Shown here: positions 10,171 through 23,262 of the stretch, one piece after another | Layout of the letters: each line of letters starts with the position of its first letter | How positions within the stretch are numbered: the stretch's first letter is position 1 | DNA from: Nematostella vectensis | Lineage: Eukaryota > Cnidaria > Anthozoa > Actiniaria > Edwardsiidae | Assembly (NCBI RefSeq): GCF_932526225.1 | Contig: NC_064040.1 | Coordinates: 1,548,501-1,612,500, forward strand | Length of the DNA: 64,000 nucleotides | Direction of reading: 5' to 3' | Notes under the pieces: generated by a model | What the model saw: the letters and a program-made list of their open reading frames with translations, nothing else | Told to the model about the DNA's origin: nothing | Databases searched by the model: none | Translations under genes and position numbers: made by a program

Positions 10171-12148
10171 TGTTTCGCTAGGATAAGGAAGGAATACCAC
10201 AATAGGAGTAAAATGCTCTTTAAAGGCTCGCACTTACCCTTTAAGTAAGACATCGCTACTACTTTTTCAAACAAAGGTACAGGCATGTTTTCAGGATTTG
10301 CCGTTTGAGCTTTTGGGCTGTTCAGAGATTTATCAAAAGCTGTACCATGACCATTAAGAATTCATCATTGGAGTCAACTGTATAGTACCCCTTTTTTTAA
10401 CTTGCTCCTAAACTTTCTGAATTATAAGAAAATGTGGTAGACGAGTTTGAAGGCCATTTGCATTCATTTGGTGACTATAAACCTATTCTAGCGTTTAAAA
10501 ACGGCTTGGCAAAATGACTTGGCAATCTTGGCATTAGTTTTCAACTCGGGAACAATAAGCTGTAAAAAAACAAATATTGGATAATTGGGAAAACACTAGA
10601 ATCCAAATTAAACTTATTTTGTTGAATTTATAATTACAGGTTATTTAGCAATTTCGTGAGGTTTTCCTAGAAAAAAAACGTGTGTGACATATTTTCCCGG
10701 CAAATCCACAGGGACCACACAGTCAAATCAAACGAATAAACGGTCGACAAACACAGGGAGAATAGGGGTCGGGATTTTTTTTTTCAGAAAAAAATAGTCT
10801 TCTAATAGTCTAGTCTCTAACGCCCGATGCACCATCTACCAATAAACGATAGGACAGCGTTGGGGTGCGAACGCAAACATTTATGTTCCTTATTTTCAAG
10901 TGTTTCCGCTTTTGTTTCAATCTTTTAGAACGCTCTGTTCTTAATTTAAATGTTTCGCACATCTTTTTGCAAGATCTCGATTTCTTGTTATTTCTAACAC
11001 CACAGGAAGCCTGAATAGAATGCGATTATTCCCGCTGGACAGATGGACTAAGGGCGCAGAGAGTGCATGCCTCGGTTTGGGGCAAATTCTAAGTTAAGAA
11101 TGGGCTCGCCTCTGGTATTCGCAAACTGTTCTCCTGAAACCGAGGCACTGCATTTTCACGTCCCTAGTACCTATGACCAGCGGGCACCGTGGTATTCGAA
11201 ATTGGTCTTTTGCGCTCAAAAACAAATGGACGTCACAAAACAGAGCGCGTTGCAAAACAAGACACATTCCAGCCAATTTAGAATTATTATCAGAATTTAG
11301 CCTAACAATCTCTTCTCTTTCTGCCTTGCTCAAGCTATGTTGATCTGAACGATACTTAAATTTCTAGTTGCGTTTGTACTGTCGCTGAGCATGAGCTGAG
11401 AAGAGACCTGTAACTTTATATTCAATATTACGGTTTGAGATCTCGACTTCTTTGCATGTTTTGTATGTTTCTTTAAAAAAAGGAGATATTTTTAGTGCGT
11501 GCCCGATTTCATACGCGTACACCCAGGATTTGTTAGGCAGAGAGAAAAACAAAATATTTTTTTTTTCGCGAGTGAGTCCCAAGGATGGGGTATGGAATCA
11601 TATGCAAAAAGTCTCAAATTCATAAAACATGAATAAAAAATGACCGTTCACCTCGAGACAACCGGTTGGATTTATCCTTGAAGCCTGTTTTGTAGTGAAT
11701 AAATCTAAGATCTTGTTCATTAGTTATGCCTTTAATCGATAATATTGCGATGCGCTGTCTCAAGCTAAGATCAGCCCTGTCGCTATACCCTTATAGCTAC
11801 CCGCAGAATGATTTATAAAGAGCTTGTTTCATATCCAGACCATTAAGATTTGAAAAGACTGCCATATCGTCTCTAGACGAGTGGACATCACATAGCCGCG
11901 GGAAAGAAAGGCAAGCCTTGTTCCCTCTTTTCAGGTTTCAAACAGTTTTCTACTTGTCTAAAGAGCTATGATTGACCGGTCTCTGACAGATATGGGAATA
12001 AGATAAATGGCGTAGTTATTGTTTAGGGAATTCACATTTTAACAGCTGTCTACAGACCTCGGTGTAATTTAGTGTTGATCATGAATAGCAGTGCCCCCTA
12101 CTGATAGCTGATGATGATATTTCCATAGGAAAAACGAACCTCCTCACA

Positions 12149-12303
12149 CCGTTATTCCGACATCCATAATATTAGGGTAATAACAGGAAAGAGAGGGTTA
12201 AAAGTGATAAAAAAATCTACCCCACCGCACCGTTATTCCGACATCTATAATATAAGGGTAATAACAGGAAAGAGAGGGTTGAAAGAGATAAAAAATCTAC
12301 CCC
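12149..12303. repeat. ~78-bp direct duplication
   Basis: Two copies begin CACCGTTATTCCGACATC and continue ATAAGGGTAATAACAGGAAA; the first reads ATTAGGG at that point. A shorter direct repeat (TTTTCTAACCGGGTCCGCCG) follows at 12331-12375. Confidence 0.8.
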
Positions 12304-12940
12304 AAGGCGACAGATATTAAACGCCTATTTTTCTAACCGGGTCCGCCGTAATTTTCTAACCGGGTCCGCCGTAATTGGCCTAGCTGTGGCGGATACCCTG
12401 CCCTTTCGTTATTGTATGTATTTATGTTCTGTTTCTCATGTATAACGTATTATGTATGTGTATTTTTTTTCTCCGTGGGCAAAGTCAATAAATTAAATTA
12501 AAATTAAATTAAACCGATCACCATTTAATCTCAAATGGATTTTATTATTTAAGAACTTCTTGCTGACTTCAAACAACTCTAATAAACAGAAAGAAGCAAA
12601 ATCTAGAGCAGTTATTTAAATTATATACAGAAGGTCTACTTGGGCTCACTATATCCAGGGCTGCGTGTACCTGAGTACAGACTGTACCGAAACCTAAAGG
12701 TGCATTTCTTAATTCACTTCAATGCGCTTTTATTTTAACAGGAATTATTTTGGAATATTTTGGTCTGGCTCTGAATTATCTCAACTTTTTTCTAGCTTTC
12801 TCTGACATTACGCTTAAAAGCTTTTCCCTGCGTTGAATACATTAAAAATGAGCCATAAGTTAAGGCACGACACCCCACTGGGTCGAAAAGTAGCACTTCT
12901 AGATGCTCGGTACTCATGTGGGCTCCTTCTTCCTTTACAG

Positions 12941-13063
12941 CAGAAACACCAGAAACCCGGGCCAAGTCTTGTACAAACCCCGTCACGAACGACACGTCCA
13001 CAACGGGAGGAGCTCGAATCGAGAGAGAGAACATGTCAAGCGGCACGATTGCTGGGCTGTTGA
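12941..13063 (+). CDS. Secreted peptide precursor A, exon 2 (cysteine tail)
   Basis: A strong acceptor (CTTCTTCCTTTACAG) opens a phase-0 frame of 40 codons and TGA. The tail is basic and hydrophilic (Gln, Pro, Arg, Glu) and finishes RERTCQAARLLGC at the stop. The Cys-x7-Cys ending closely resembles the tail of gene B (AICKVAKNLGC), which is the main reason for assigning it to gene A across a 4.1-kb intron. Precursor A would then be 82 residues. The link to exon 1 is inferred from phase, order and motif; a transcript would settle it. Confidence 0.5.
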   Translation, partial: QKHQKPGPSLVQTPSRTTRPQREELESRERTCQAARLLGC

Positions 13064-14009
13064 AGACAAACTAGGCATTTTTACCAAATATTATTAACCA
13101 TCAGAGAATGAATAATGAGGATTGAACGCGCTTTATTTATCGAACCCGCTAGGCTAGCAAGAAGCTAACATGATACTAGATGTATTTTTGTCTATCAACT
13201 ATCCCGGAAATAAGGTTCTTTAAGTTTGAGATTATGATGTCTCAGCTATTCGTAAAAAATAAATAGATATGAATAATTGTCAGCTGAATGATAAAATGTA
13301 ACGAACAGAATCAATTCACCATTAAAATAGTACAAGAAGTTGCTATGCTTGTGATTACTCAGTGATCATCTTTAACATATTCGAGCTCCAATTTTCTTTG
13401 GGTAAAATAGCCCGTGAGGTCGTTGTTTTAGTGATCCACCCTAGTAAGTCCAATCCTATTGCAACACATCTTGCTTGGTCTGGTCATTCGCCTCTTTTGG
13501 CTTTCAAATCTGGCAATTTGCTAGGCTGATAAGAACGCAGTATTAATGATAGACCACTGTGCGATAGATACCACATATTCTGCTTTTTTATGTTCATATC
13601 CTCCCCCCCCCCCCCCCCTCCTCACTTGAGAGTCATGGTTCAGTGTAAAATAATCACACAAAGGAACAGAATGATAAATATTTTGTATTTGTACAAAATT
13701 GTATTTTCAATTTGAATGCTTTCTATAAGATGTTTGACTGAAAAAACAGTCGATATTTTTTCTTTTTATTTCGATTGGGATGGAACTAGCTTATTTTACC
13801 TGGAAAATGACACAAGAAATAGACACAATGCTTGAAGGGATGATTGAAAAGAGAGTGTTAAAATGTGGAAAATATGTATGAAAACCATAAAAAGATCATG
13901 ACACCTATTCATGCCAAGTCTTTATTAAAGGCGCTCTTTTCTTCTTTCGTATATCAATGCAAATCCCACATTTCAAGGTGGCCATGGCTTGCAAATGACA
14001 CAGAAAGTC

Positions 14010-14019
14010 TTTAAATAGG
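14010..14019 (+). promoter_or_regulatory. TATA-like box of peptide gene B
   Basis: TTTAAATAGG lies 55 bp before the ATG at 14065. It is weaker than the boxes of A, C and D but sits at a similar distance. Confidence 0.35.
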
Positions 14020-14064
14020 ATCTTTTTCGGATGGAATCCTCACAAGGTCCTGCTATAACTCAAG

Positions 14065-14190
14065 ATGCGCTCCCAACTACCCTGTTTATTTCTACTGGCG
14101 ACTCTTCTTCTCACGTCCTTCTTTCCTAGTGATGTGTCAGGATTTGCGATGTTTTCGGGATACAAGGGGGGCAAAAGACAAATCACACAG
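14065..14190 (+). CDS. Secreted peptide precursor B, exon 1
   Basis: The exon encodes 42 residues. The signal peptide (MRSQLPCLFLLATLLLTSFF then PSDVSG) has a V-S-G cleavage site. The predicted peptide FAMFSGYKG is followed by GKR (amidation and dibasic cleavage) and the spacer QITQ. It ends in phase 0 at CAG|GTAAAG. The start is the only Met before the signal core. Length, intron position and phase match gene A exactly. The peptide is Phe-initiated like those of A, E and F, but otherwise different. Function unknown. Confidence 0.65.
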
Positions 14191-14218
14191 GTAAAGTACT
14201 ACCAAAACTATCATTATC

Positions 14219-14470
14219 CAGGTATTGCCTTGCTTATTCACCAGACAGAGGATTCCTAAATCGTTTAATAGATGGTTCGCTTATTTACTTGATAAAGAAT
14301 CCCTAAAACTTTTAGTAGATGGTATTGCCTCGCTTATTTACTGGATAAAAAATTCCTAAAACCTTTGGTAGATGGTATTGCTTCGCTTATTTACTGGATA
14401 AAGGATTCCTAAAACTTTTTAGTAGATAGCAAGGCCTCGCTTGTTTAACGGATAAAGAATCCCTTAACCC
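14219..14470. repeat. ~60-bp degenerate tandem repeat, about 4 copies
   Basis: The unit carries GGTATTGCCTCGCTTATTTA, then CTGGATAAAGAATTCCTAAA and a TTTAGTAGAT block. It begins right after the exon 1 donor of gene B. Confidence 0.75.
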
Positions 14471-14577
14471 TTAGCTTTGCTGCGGGATTGTGGAACAGGG
14501 TTCCTAACGTAGTCACGTATCCACTGGATTAATACATTTTATTATATTTTATTTTATTTTATGTTAGTATTAAGGGA

Positions 14578-16790
14578 GTGCACACACTGGCAACATAATA
14601 CATAACACCCACATAACACACACATAACACCCACATAACACCCACATAACACACACATAACACACACATAACACAGACATAACACACACATAACACCCAC
14701 ATAACACCCACATAAGACACACATAAGACACACATAACACACACATAACACACACATAACACACACATAAGACACACATAACACACACATAACACCCACA
14801 TAACACACACATAAGACACACATAACACCCACATAACACACACATAACACCCACATAACACACACATAACACCCACATAACACACACATAACACACACAT
14901 AACACCCACATAACACACACATAACACCCACATAACACACACATAACACCCACATAACACACACATAACACACACATAACACACACATAACACCCACATA
15001 ACACCCACATAACACACACATAACACCCACATAACACACACATAACACCCACATAACACACACATAACACCCACATAACACACACATAACACCCACATAA
15101 CACACACATAACACACACATAACACCCACATAACACACACATAACACCCACATAACACACACATAAGACACACATAACACCCACATAACACACACATAAC
15201 ACCCACATAAGACACACATAACACACACATAAGACACACATAACACACACATAACACACACATAAGACCCACATAACACACACATAACACACACATAACA
15301 CCCACATAACACACACATAACACACACATAACACCCACATAACACCCACATAAGACACACATAAGACACACATAAGACACACATAACACACACATAACAC
15401 ACACATAACACACACATAAGACACACATAACACACACATAACACCCACATAACACCCACATAACACACACATAACACCCACATAACACACACATAACACA
15501 CACATAACACACACATAACACCCACATAACACCCACATAAGACACACATAAGACACACATAACACACACATAACACACACATAACACACACATAAGACAC
15601 ACATAAGACACACATAACACACACATAACACACACATAACACCCACATAACACCCACATAAGACACACATAAGACACACATAACACACACATAACACACA
15701 CATAACACCCACATAACACACACATAACACACACATAACACCCACATAACACCCACATAAGACACACATAAGACACACATAACACACACATAACACACAC
15801 ATAACACACACATAACACACACATAACACACACATAAGACACACATAACACACACATAACACCCACATAACACCCACATAACACACACATAACACACACA
15901 TAACACACACATAACACCCACATAACACCCACATAAGACACACATAAGACACACATAACACACACATAACACACACATAACACACACATAAGACACACAT
16001 AACACACACATAACACCCACATAACACACACATAAGACACACATAACACCCACATAACACACACATAACACCCACATAACACACACATAACACCCACATA
16101 ACACACACATAACACACACATAACACCCACATAACACACACATAACACCCACATAACACACACATAACACCCACATAACACACACATAACACACACATAA
16201 CACACACATAACACCCACATAACACCCACATAACACACACATAACACCCACATAACACACACATAACACCCACATAACACACACATAACACACACATAAC
16301 ACACACATAACACCCACATAACACACACATAACACACACATAACACCCACATAACACACACATAACACCCACATAACACACACATAAGACACACATAACA
16401 CCCACATAACACACACATAACACCCACATAACACACACATAACACACACATAACACACACATAACACACACATAACACACACATAAGACCCACATAACAC
16501 ACACATAACACACACATAACACCCACATAACACACACATAACACACACATAACACCCACATAAGACACACATAACACCCACATAAGACACACATAACACC
16601 CACATAAGACACACATAACACCCACATAAGACACACATAACACCCACATAACACACACATAGGACACACATAACACCCACATAACACACACATAACACCC
16701 ACATAACACACACATAGGACACACATAAGACACACATAACACCCACATAAGACACATAAGTTATAAGTCATATAATACATAACACCCACA
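14578..16790. repeat. 11-bp satellite, about 200 copies
   Basis: The unit is CACMCACATAA (M is C or A), with occasional AAG for AAC. The same strings of variant monomers recur in blocks, for example near 15.30, 15.52, 15.74 and 15.91 kb, which shows higher-order duplication. Because 11 is not a multiple of 3 and the unit carries no stop, all three minus-strand frames stay open for over 730 codons. These Cys/Val/Tyr repeat translations are not genes. Confidence 0.95.
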
Positions 16791-17385
16791 TACGACATAT
16801 AAGTCATACATAACACCCACATAAGACACATAATTCATAAGTCATATAAGACATATAAGGCACATAACTCATATAAGTCATAAGTCACATAAGACATATA
16901 AGTCATAAGACACATAAGACATATAAGTCATAAGACACATAAGACATATAAGTCATAAGACACATAAGTCAAAAGACACATAAGTCATAAGTCATATAAG
17001 TCATAAGACACATAAGTCATAAGTCATATAAGTCATAAGACACATAAGACATAAGTCATATAAGTCATAAGACACATAAGACATATAAGTCATAAGACAC
17101 ATAAGTCATAAGTCATATAAGTCATAAGACACATAAGTCATAAGTCATATAAGTCATAAGACACATAAGTCATAAGTCATAAGACACATAAGTCATAAGT
17201 CATATAAGTCATAAGACACATAAGACATAAGTCATATAAGTCATAAGACACATAAGACATATAAGTCATAAGACATATAAGTCATAAGACACATAAGACA
17301 TATAAGTCATAAGACACATAAGTCATAAGACACATAAGTCATAAGACACATAAGTCATATAAGTCATAAGACACATACGACATAT
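16791..17385. repeat. 7-9-bp (ATAAGWCA) array next to the 11-bp satellite
   Basis: The sequence is a mixture of ATAAGTCAT, CATAAGACA and TATAAGT units. It shares the CATAA core with the adjacent 11-bp satellite, so the two probably derive from one ancestor. Confidence 0.9.
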
Positions 17386-17747
17386 ATGCTTGCCCTTCCT
17401 CTAAGAAGGAAAAATGACCATTCGAAATGCGGCAAAGATAAAAACAAAAAACATGACATCACTTGTGCATTAGAAATATCATAAATAGGTCAACAAAATA
17501 AACATTGTTTTCTTGTTTGATCAAATGATAACTTTGTCGACTTTTTTTTATAGAGCAATAGATAAGCTGTTGGGCAGCAATTTTTACAGAGCTTAGCCAA
17601 ATATATAATTTTTAATCAGGGTTCGTCTCAATTTTAAAATTATACCACTTGCATTTTATATATTTCCCAAAATGCTTATAAAAAAATTCCTGAGCGCGTT
17701 ATCACTGTTCATACTCCCAATTAACTTTTCTTTCTTCTAATTTGAAG

Positions 17748-17825
17748 TTTTCTTGGACTGAGCGTAACGCAATTTGCAAGGTCGCCAAGAATCTTGGATG
17801 CGGTGGTACCTCAAAGAGGGAATAA
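17748..17825 (+). CDS. Secreted peptide precursor B, exon 2 (cysteine tail)
   Basis: A pyrimidine-rich acceptor (CTTTTCTTTCTTCTAATTTGAAG) opens a phase-0 frame of 25 codons and TAA. The product starts FSWTERNAICKVAKNLGCGG and ends TSKRE. CKVAKNLGC aligns with CQAARLLGC of gene A (Cys, Ala at +3, a basic residue, Leu-Gly-Cys), so two independently found exons support each other. Precursor B would be 67 residues. The 3.56-kb intron holds the whole 11-bp and 7-9-bp satellite. The assignment is by phase, order and motif. Confidence 0.5.
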   Translation, partial: FSWTERNAICKVAKNLGCGGTSKRE

Positions 17826-20800
17826 TACACACGATGACCGACGGAAGTAATGGTGCTATCTAGTGGCCTTGGACTGAAAAAAACATGACAATGATGAATG
17901 GGTGTGATCTACCATCAGAAAATCATGATTATTTATTATAAATGTGTGTATCATTGTTTGATAAGAACTCGAAACATGTTCCCATCGCAATCTTTCTAGT
18001 ATAATCGAAATGTTGTAATGCTAATATCAATCGCCCACCAAAGACTATTCGGTTTAGATATCAATCGCCCACCAAAGACTATTCGGTTTAGATATCAATC
18101 GCCCATCAAAGACTATTCGTTTTAGACCTTGTTGTCCTTCCCCTCGTTGACTGCACGACAGATATGGAATTCCGCGCCATCAATATCGTGTATGATTTCT
18201 CCCCTGACCTCCCCCCTCACCACCACCACCATCACTGAAAGATGGCCCTCATTCCAAACTGAGCTCTTCTTTACTAACTAACCAACCAACCGATCAATTA
18301 ACCAGGTATAAGATTAACGAGTATACCCGGAGCTCTCAAATTTTATATAAAAATCAATAATCAAATAATGCGATTTATTTCGGAGATCCACGCGCTCAAA
18401 AATCCCGCGTTTTTATTGAAATCAGCCCTTACCATTAATTCTACGAATATCCCGCATTGAGGCAAACAGAGCGCACAAAAACAAATTAACGATACAACTT
18501 ACTCTGATGCCACGAGGCGCGAAGCATCGAAAATAGTATCAAAATAGCATGCGCTCGTCTGAATAACGTATTGTTCTAGTGTGCGCGCAAACACTGTGTT
18601 TGCAGCCCGCGCTGATAAGCGAAAATTGTCAATTATACCTTCAAACCCCTATTATCATCCTTATCTTTAGTGCGCTTTTGTACGAATTTTATTCTCAGAA
18701 AATTTTGAGAGCTTAAAACTTGGGTAGGGCTTTTTTGTATCTTTTGCTTCAATTGCAACAGGATTGTTTGAATAGAAAATTCCGTAGTGTTTTCTTCTGA
18801 TTTGTCATCATAGCAATTCAGATAGCGAGATTCGGGCAGTTGTAGCATAAGTAAAATATATCAGCAAAAGCTATGCTCTACGCCTCTGTGCTTTCCACAA
18901 AGGGCTACCCGCTCAAAATGATTCCAGCTATATTGGCATATTGTTTGCATGGTGCTTGAGGGCTATAAACGGCCTGCGACAGTGGGAGGGTGTGACTGCC
19001 ACAACGATGTCAACAAGTGCTCAATACCTTTGAAGGGTGGGGTGTCGTTTAACATCAGGCTATCGAAACACTTAATGATTTCATTGCTAAATTAAATACA
19101 TCGACTAGACGCTTGCACTTATCCACCGGGAGAATTTCATACCAATCTAAAAGCCTATTGCGCATGTATTTGCATACCACCTGCACTTTGCTGATCATGC
19201 TTATCTGCTGTATCCGCATCGTAATGTATTAAGCCTCAGATTTAACTATAAGTACGGATTATCTTACCGGCGCGCGCACATTGTGATTCAGTTCCGAACA
19301 CTTTTTAGCATCATTATGATTTCGTGACTCATTTATATTTTTATTTTCAGAACTTACTCAAAGTTCTAAAAAAATATGTCTTCATACTAAATTTTTCACT
19401 TGTCTTTGGTTAATTTGAAGATTATTAATATTGGTAATAAGCTGTAAAAGTGCTCTACTTAATAACGCGAGTTAATAAAGTTAAAAAAAAGAAAGATTGC
19501 ATTTCCTCTAAATGCCTTTACCAAGAGAATTCTAAACACAAAAACGCGTGAGTTTCAAGCCCTAATTGTACGGGTCACATTTCAGAAACCTTTTAAGATT
19601 TTTCTAGGGTCACCATGGCAATGCTATGGCTGGCGAACACTGCTTATTTCTTTCATAGGAGCCTTAAGAATGGTACCATATACCTTGTAGATGTCAGCAT
19701 TTTTAATAACACTATTTTGTCCAATCTTAAGCAGTCTTGAAATCTCCATATTAATTGCTTCCTCGACCTGTGGTTTCAATTTCGAAAGTACATTCTTCTT
19801 CTTATTTATCAAATCAAAAGTGTTTTTCTTCCCAATCCTCGATTATTCGTGGGAGATATGACCCCCAACTTGCTGTTCCATAAGCAGCTACAGTGAGGGT
19901 GTTCTGTTTACTTTGACACATCATGCGTAGGCAGTGAAGAATGTACCGAAATTTTCCTGTAGCTCCTGGGCAAGCCCCACCTACCCCCCAACTTCTGACC
20001 CTTTTTTAGCATCCACGAATGACAGTAAATGTAGGTTCAATTTTTTGAAATACCGGGGGGGGGGGAGGGGAGGGGTTATGTCTTTAGAAGTTACCTTTGG
20101 TCTCCACGTGGATAATTGCTGCCTTTTGATGGGAAAAGAGTTCACATTTGAAATAGTTGAAAAAGTAGTCAAAGCCAAAGCATTTACTCTGGTCACACCG
20201 TATCGTCTGATCCAAACGTACCGAGACAATCCCCGGAAGTCTATCCATTCAAGCCCACCTGAGGCCTGTGCTTGTTTACGTGGACGGGTCTCTCAAAGGT
20301 AATCGCGTGGAAGATACATGATATTGATTCTTCCTAGTTGGTGGTAACGATAATGACTCCAACGATCACCTGTTCTAGAACACGAGTGGTACAAAGTATT
20401 TTACTTGAGTTCCTCTTAACAGAGGGCATTTTTTACACACTTTTATTCTTATTGTAATATTTGAAACAGTTTCTGTGCTTTTTGACGTAATATTACTGTT
20501 TGGAGAAAAATTGTTTGTTTGTTATGAATCCTGCTAGCAATGATAGCCATTTAAACGTTTTTCTAATATTTGATCATTACGATTTGATGCAAATTACTTA
20601 ACAAACCACGGGTTACTTTTATGATCAAACTTTTTTGATCAACAAAACTCGATGAATCATCAAATAAAACAACGCGAAGCACTGACAAGCACACTGAGCC
20701 AGGACATATTATGGGAAATCTTTTTCCGTCTGCTGCGAGGTCTCATCCCCATAGAATAAACAAAACAAGTTATTACAGATTCTTTCATACATCAAAAGGA

Positions 20801-20939
20801 TTCCAAAGCCTTAGACAACCATTATACCTATACTTAGTGGATGTTTGTACCTCCTGTCTATTGAGTTTCATTAAAGATTTATTGGCGGGGGCTAAGGCTC
20901 ATGCTAAGATGATGACAAAGACCCTATTGCCGAAATGTG
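17826..20939. other. Interval between peptide genes B and C
   Basis: There is a 34-35-bp tandem repeat at 18024-18126 (TATCAATCGCCCACCAAAGA, three copies), a G-run near 20056, and short ORFs without domains. No further exon is convincing. Confidence 0.4.
18024..18126. repeat. 34-35-bp tandem repeat, 3 copies
   Basis: TATCAATCGCCCACCAAAGA followed by CTATTCGGTTTAGA occurs three times in a row with minor changes. Confidence 0.85.
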
Positions 20940-20946
20940 TATAAAA
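20940..20946 (+). promoter_or_regulatory. TATA box of peptide gene C
   Basis: TATAAAA lies 64 bp before the ATG at 21004. Confidence 0.55.
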
Positions 20947-21003
20947 CCTGCTTTGTCCACAAAGCTGAGTTACACTTGACAGTCGACGGGCGAAATACCA
21001 GCT

Positions 21004-21204
21004 ATGATGAAGAGGACTCTGATCTCCTTGATTTTCGTATTGGTATCGCTGAGTTTGATTTTAGAAGCTGCAAAGGGCTACACGATGGGGGGTATCCACG
21101 GCAAAAGGACTACAGTAAGTGGCCTTCGACTTATCTCCAAAAAGCTTAAATGTTCTTTCGCAGTTTTCCATTGCACCGATGTCCATCTAAGCGTTGCTGC
21201 CTAA
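21004..21204 (+). CDS. Secreted peptide precursor C (contiguous form)
   Basis: The frame encodes 66 residues. The signal peptide (MMKRTLISLIFVLVSLSLIL then EAAKG) has an A-K-G cleavage site. The predicted peptide YTMGGIH is followed by GKR and a spacer with further basic residues (KK). The tail LKCSFAVFHCTDVHLSVAA carries a Cys-x6-Cys pair like the second exons of D, E and F. A GTAAGT stands at codons 38-39 (21115), exactly where the sister genes have their donor, but here the frame simply continues to the cysteine tail. Either this copy lost its intron, or the donor is used and another exon follows (23155, 24246 and 25511 have phase-0 acceptors). The contiguous form is simplest because it already has the family tail. 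Function unknown. Confidence 0.5.
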   Translation: MMKRTLISLIFVLVSLSLILEAAKGYTMGGIHGKRTTVSGLRLISKKLKCSFAVFHCTDVHLSVAA

Positions 21205-23150
21205 AAACACCTGTGAGGGAGGCTAATGTCTATCCCCAAGGAAATCAAATCCGTACTTTTATCAATTTTATTGTCTAAATCGTTTGAAATCGATTCTTGA
21301 AGAAAAAAGTATTAACTTCGGCGAAATATTAGCTTTTTTTGTAACCCCGAGGGAAATAGTTCTGCGCTAACGCTTTTTTGAGCACAGATAGGAGTATGAA
21401 AATAGCTCGAGGCTAAATGTGTAACATTTGCCGTCCGTAAGAAATATTGCCTTGAAATCGAGAGTCGTCGTTAATCGTTAAATCAACAAAAGCAAAATAT
21501 CGATACAAACTCTCGCCTATATGGCATGTCAAAGTTCTCATCTAAAAATGTCTACCCTTTTTCCGAGATACTGATTGCCGAGAGTAATACTTATTGATAC
21601 TAATAATTAAGTTACTTAAATTTCGCAATAAAAAAAGACGCGAAGTTAAATACCTTTTTTTTTATCATCGTTTTTTTTTTCTGAAAAAGGTTGAGACGAT
21701 GATGTGTTTGCTACAGTTTTGTTTTAAACATTCTGGAGGAAATTTTTTTTGACTCTTTTGCATAATTTTGTCCCCAAGTCGCGAAATTAAAGTCTCGCGA
21801 AATATGCCAGCCTTTTATTATTTGTAAATCAAGCGTCCGCGAACTATAGTGCCGAAGGGATTGGTTTGGCTGTCGAAGGAGCTTCATCGGAGCTTGTAAA
21901 ACAAACATTTACTGCCGTCGTTAGGTTTTCAGCATGTTTCAAATTGGCGCGCAGTCGGTCATGACTTGGTTAGTGTAACACTGGCCACCACTCGATTTCT
22001 GGAGTTTTTCTAGAGTTAAAAAAGTGATTTATCTAGAATTTCCCTTAAGAAGAGTACGCGCGAATTTGTCACCCAAAAAGTCACGTGTTTTATGCAGTTT
22101 TCATATATCAAACCACCCTTTGAAATAATTTCTGAGCTGCCATAATACATTAATTTAAGCCCCTAAGTAAAAAGTTGATTTGTTTTTCAAAAGTTGATTT
22201 TTTTTATGGTAGCTTGTCAGACAGAGCAGGTTTTGCGCGTTGGCGAAGATTCGCTGCGCACAGGGATTGAACGGCTTTGGTGATGGTGACGGGGAAGGCA
22301 TACGTTCCCAAGAAGCCTCGGAATCATGGCCCCACGAGCGTGCAGAAAGACAAGCGAGCGGAGCCAGTGGAAGAAGATGATGAGAATGAGAGGAAATGAA
22401 CGTGCTTTCATAATGTTTGAATATAAGCTAATTTGTATATGAAAGTATATATGACCTGTTTTATGGAATTATCTTTAAACTCAACCTTTTTGAAATCAGA
22501 TAAGAATCATTATGTAATATATATTACAGGATATGCACTACTATACCATCTCAAACAAACCTTAAATATTACGTATAACCTAGAGCCCTATCAATTAAAT
22601 GTACAAACAAGAAATGCAATAAAAACATGGCCAACGGTCCTTAGTAGTTTTTAAAGATACAATTCTGCACCAAGCTCTTAATGACCCTAGTCCAAAAAAA
22701 TGTATCTTAAAAACTGCCAGAAACTGATGATAATGGCGATTGCAACGGCATCACATTATACGTATGAAGTGAGCGCGCAAATGGTAAAACAACTCTAGCT
22801 TAGCAGGGAAAGTCAACACCTCCACCCCTTCCCTCTATCCCTTAGTTGAAATGGTCCCCACGCCCTCCCCTCCCTTATTAAAGATGGGCGGTAGACATGC
22901 TCTAAGGGATGCAAAAAAAATTAAAATGTATAAAAACTTATTTTTCTCATAAAAGTATATTCTTACTTCCGATTCTTTACTATGTACGAGATAAAACAAT
23001 CCTTTGGCATCGACTCTCCACATTCAGCATTTTGTCACACATTGCGTTTCTGTTAAGCGAAATCTCGATGTCTATCCTTATTTCAAAGCTGAACTAAGAG
23101 CCCACAAAATAACTAACAACATCTGTCGATTTACCTCTCTTCATTTGTTG
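21205..23150. other. Interval downstream of gene C
   Basis: The interval is AT-rich. Near 21.61-21.85 kb are CGCGAA/TTCGCG-rich stretches like those at 33.0-33.5 kb. A GTCACCCAAAAAGTCACGTG fragment near 22.07 kb is a remnant of the MITE family seen at 50.9 kb. No gene is recognised. Confidence 0.4.
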
Positions 23151-23156
23151 ATAGGT

Positions 23157-23262
23157 CCGTGGACCAATCACAGGGGTGCGTTCATGTGGACCAATCACAG
23201 GGGTGCGTTCATGTGGACCAATCACAGGGGTGCGTTCATGTGGACCAAACACAGGGGTGCGT
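23157..23262. repeat. 27-bp tandem repeat, 4 copies
   Basis: GTGGACCAATCACAGGGGTG plus CGTTCAT is repeated. Being a multiple of three it leaves every + frame open. The frame starting at 23155, after a TTGTTGATAG acceptor-like site, reads as GPITGVRSC repeats. Confidence 0.9.

Larger units (their letters stand above)
8835..12940. other. Putative intron of peptide gene A; repeats, no other gene seen
   Basis: The interval is AT-rich. It contains the 31-bp tandem repeat near 10.03-10.17 kb, a duplicated block near 12.15-12.30 kb and, at about 12.39-12.51 kb, a stretch ending AATAAATTAAATTAAAATT that resembles a retrotransposon tail. Small ORFs on either strand show no domain. Confidence 0.45.

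Noticed and set aside
14554-16831. Three minus-strand ORFs of over 730 codons (Cys/Val/Tyr/Met-rich)
   Set aside because: They are translations of an 11-bp satellite in all three frames; the period, not selection, keeps them open.
18862-18920. Possible cysteine-tail exon QKLCSTPLCFPQRATRSK as second exon of gene B
   Set aside because: The acceptor is purine-rich and the Cys spacing is x4; the exon at 17748 has a better acceptor and matches gene A.
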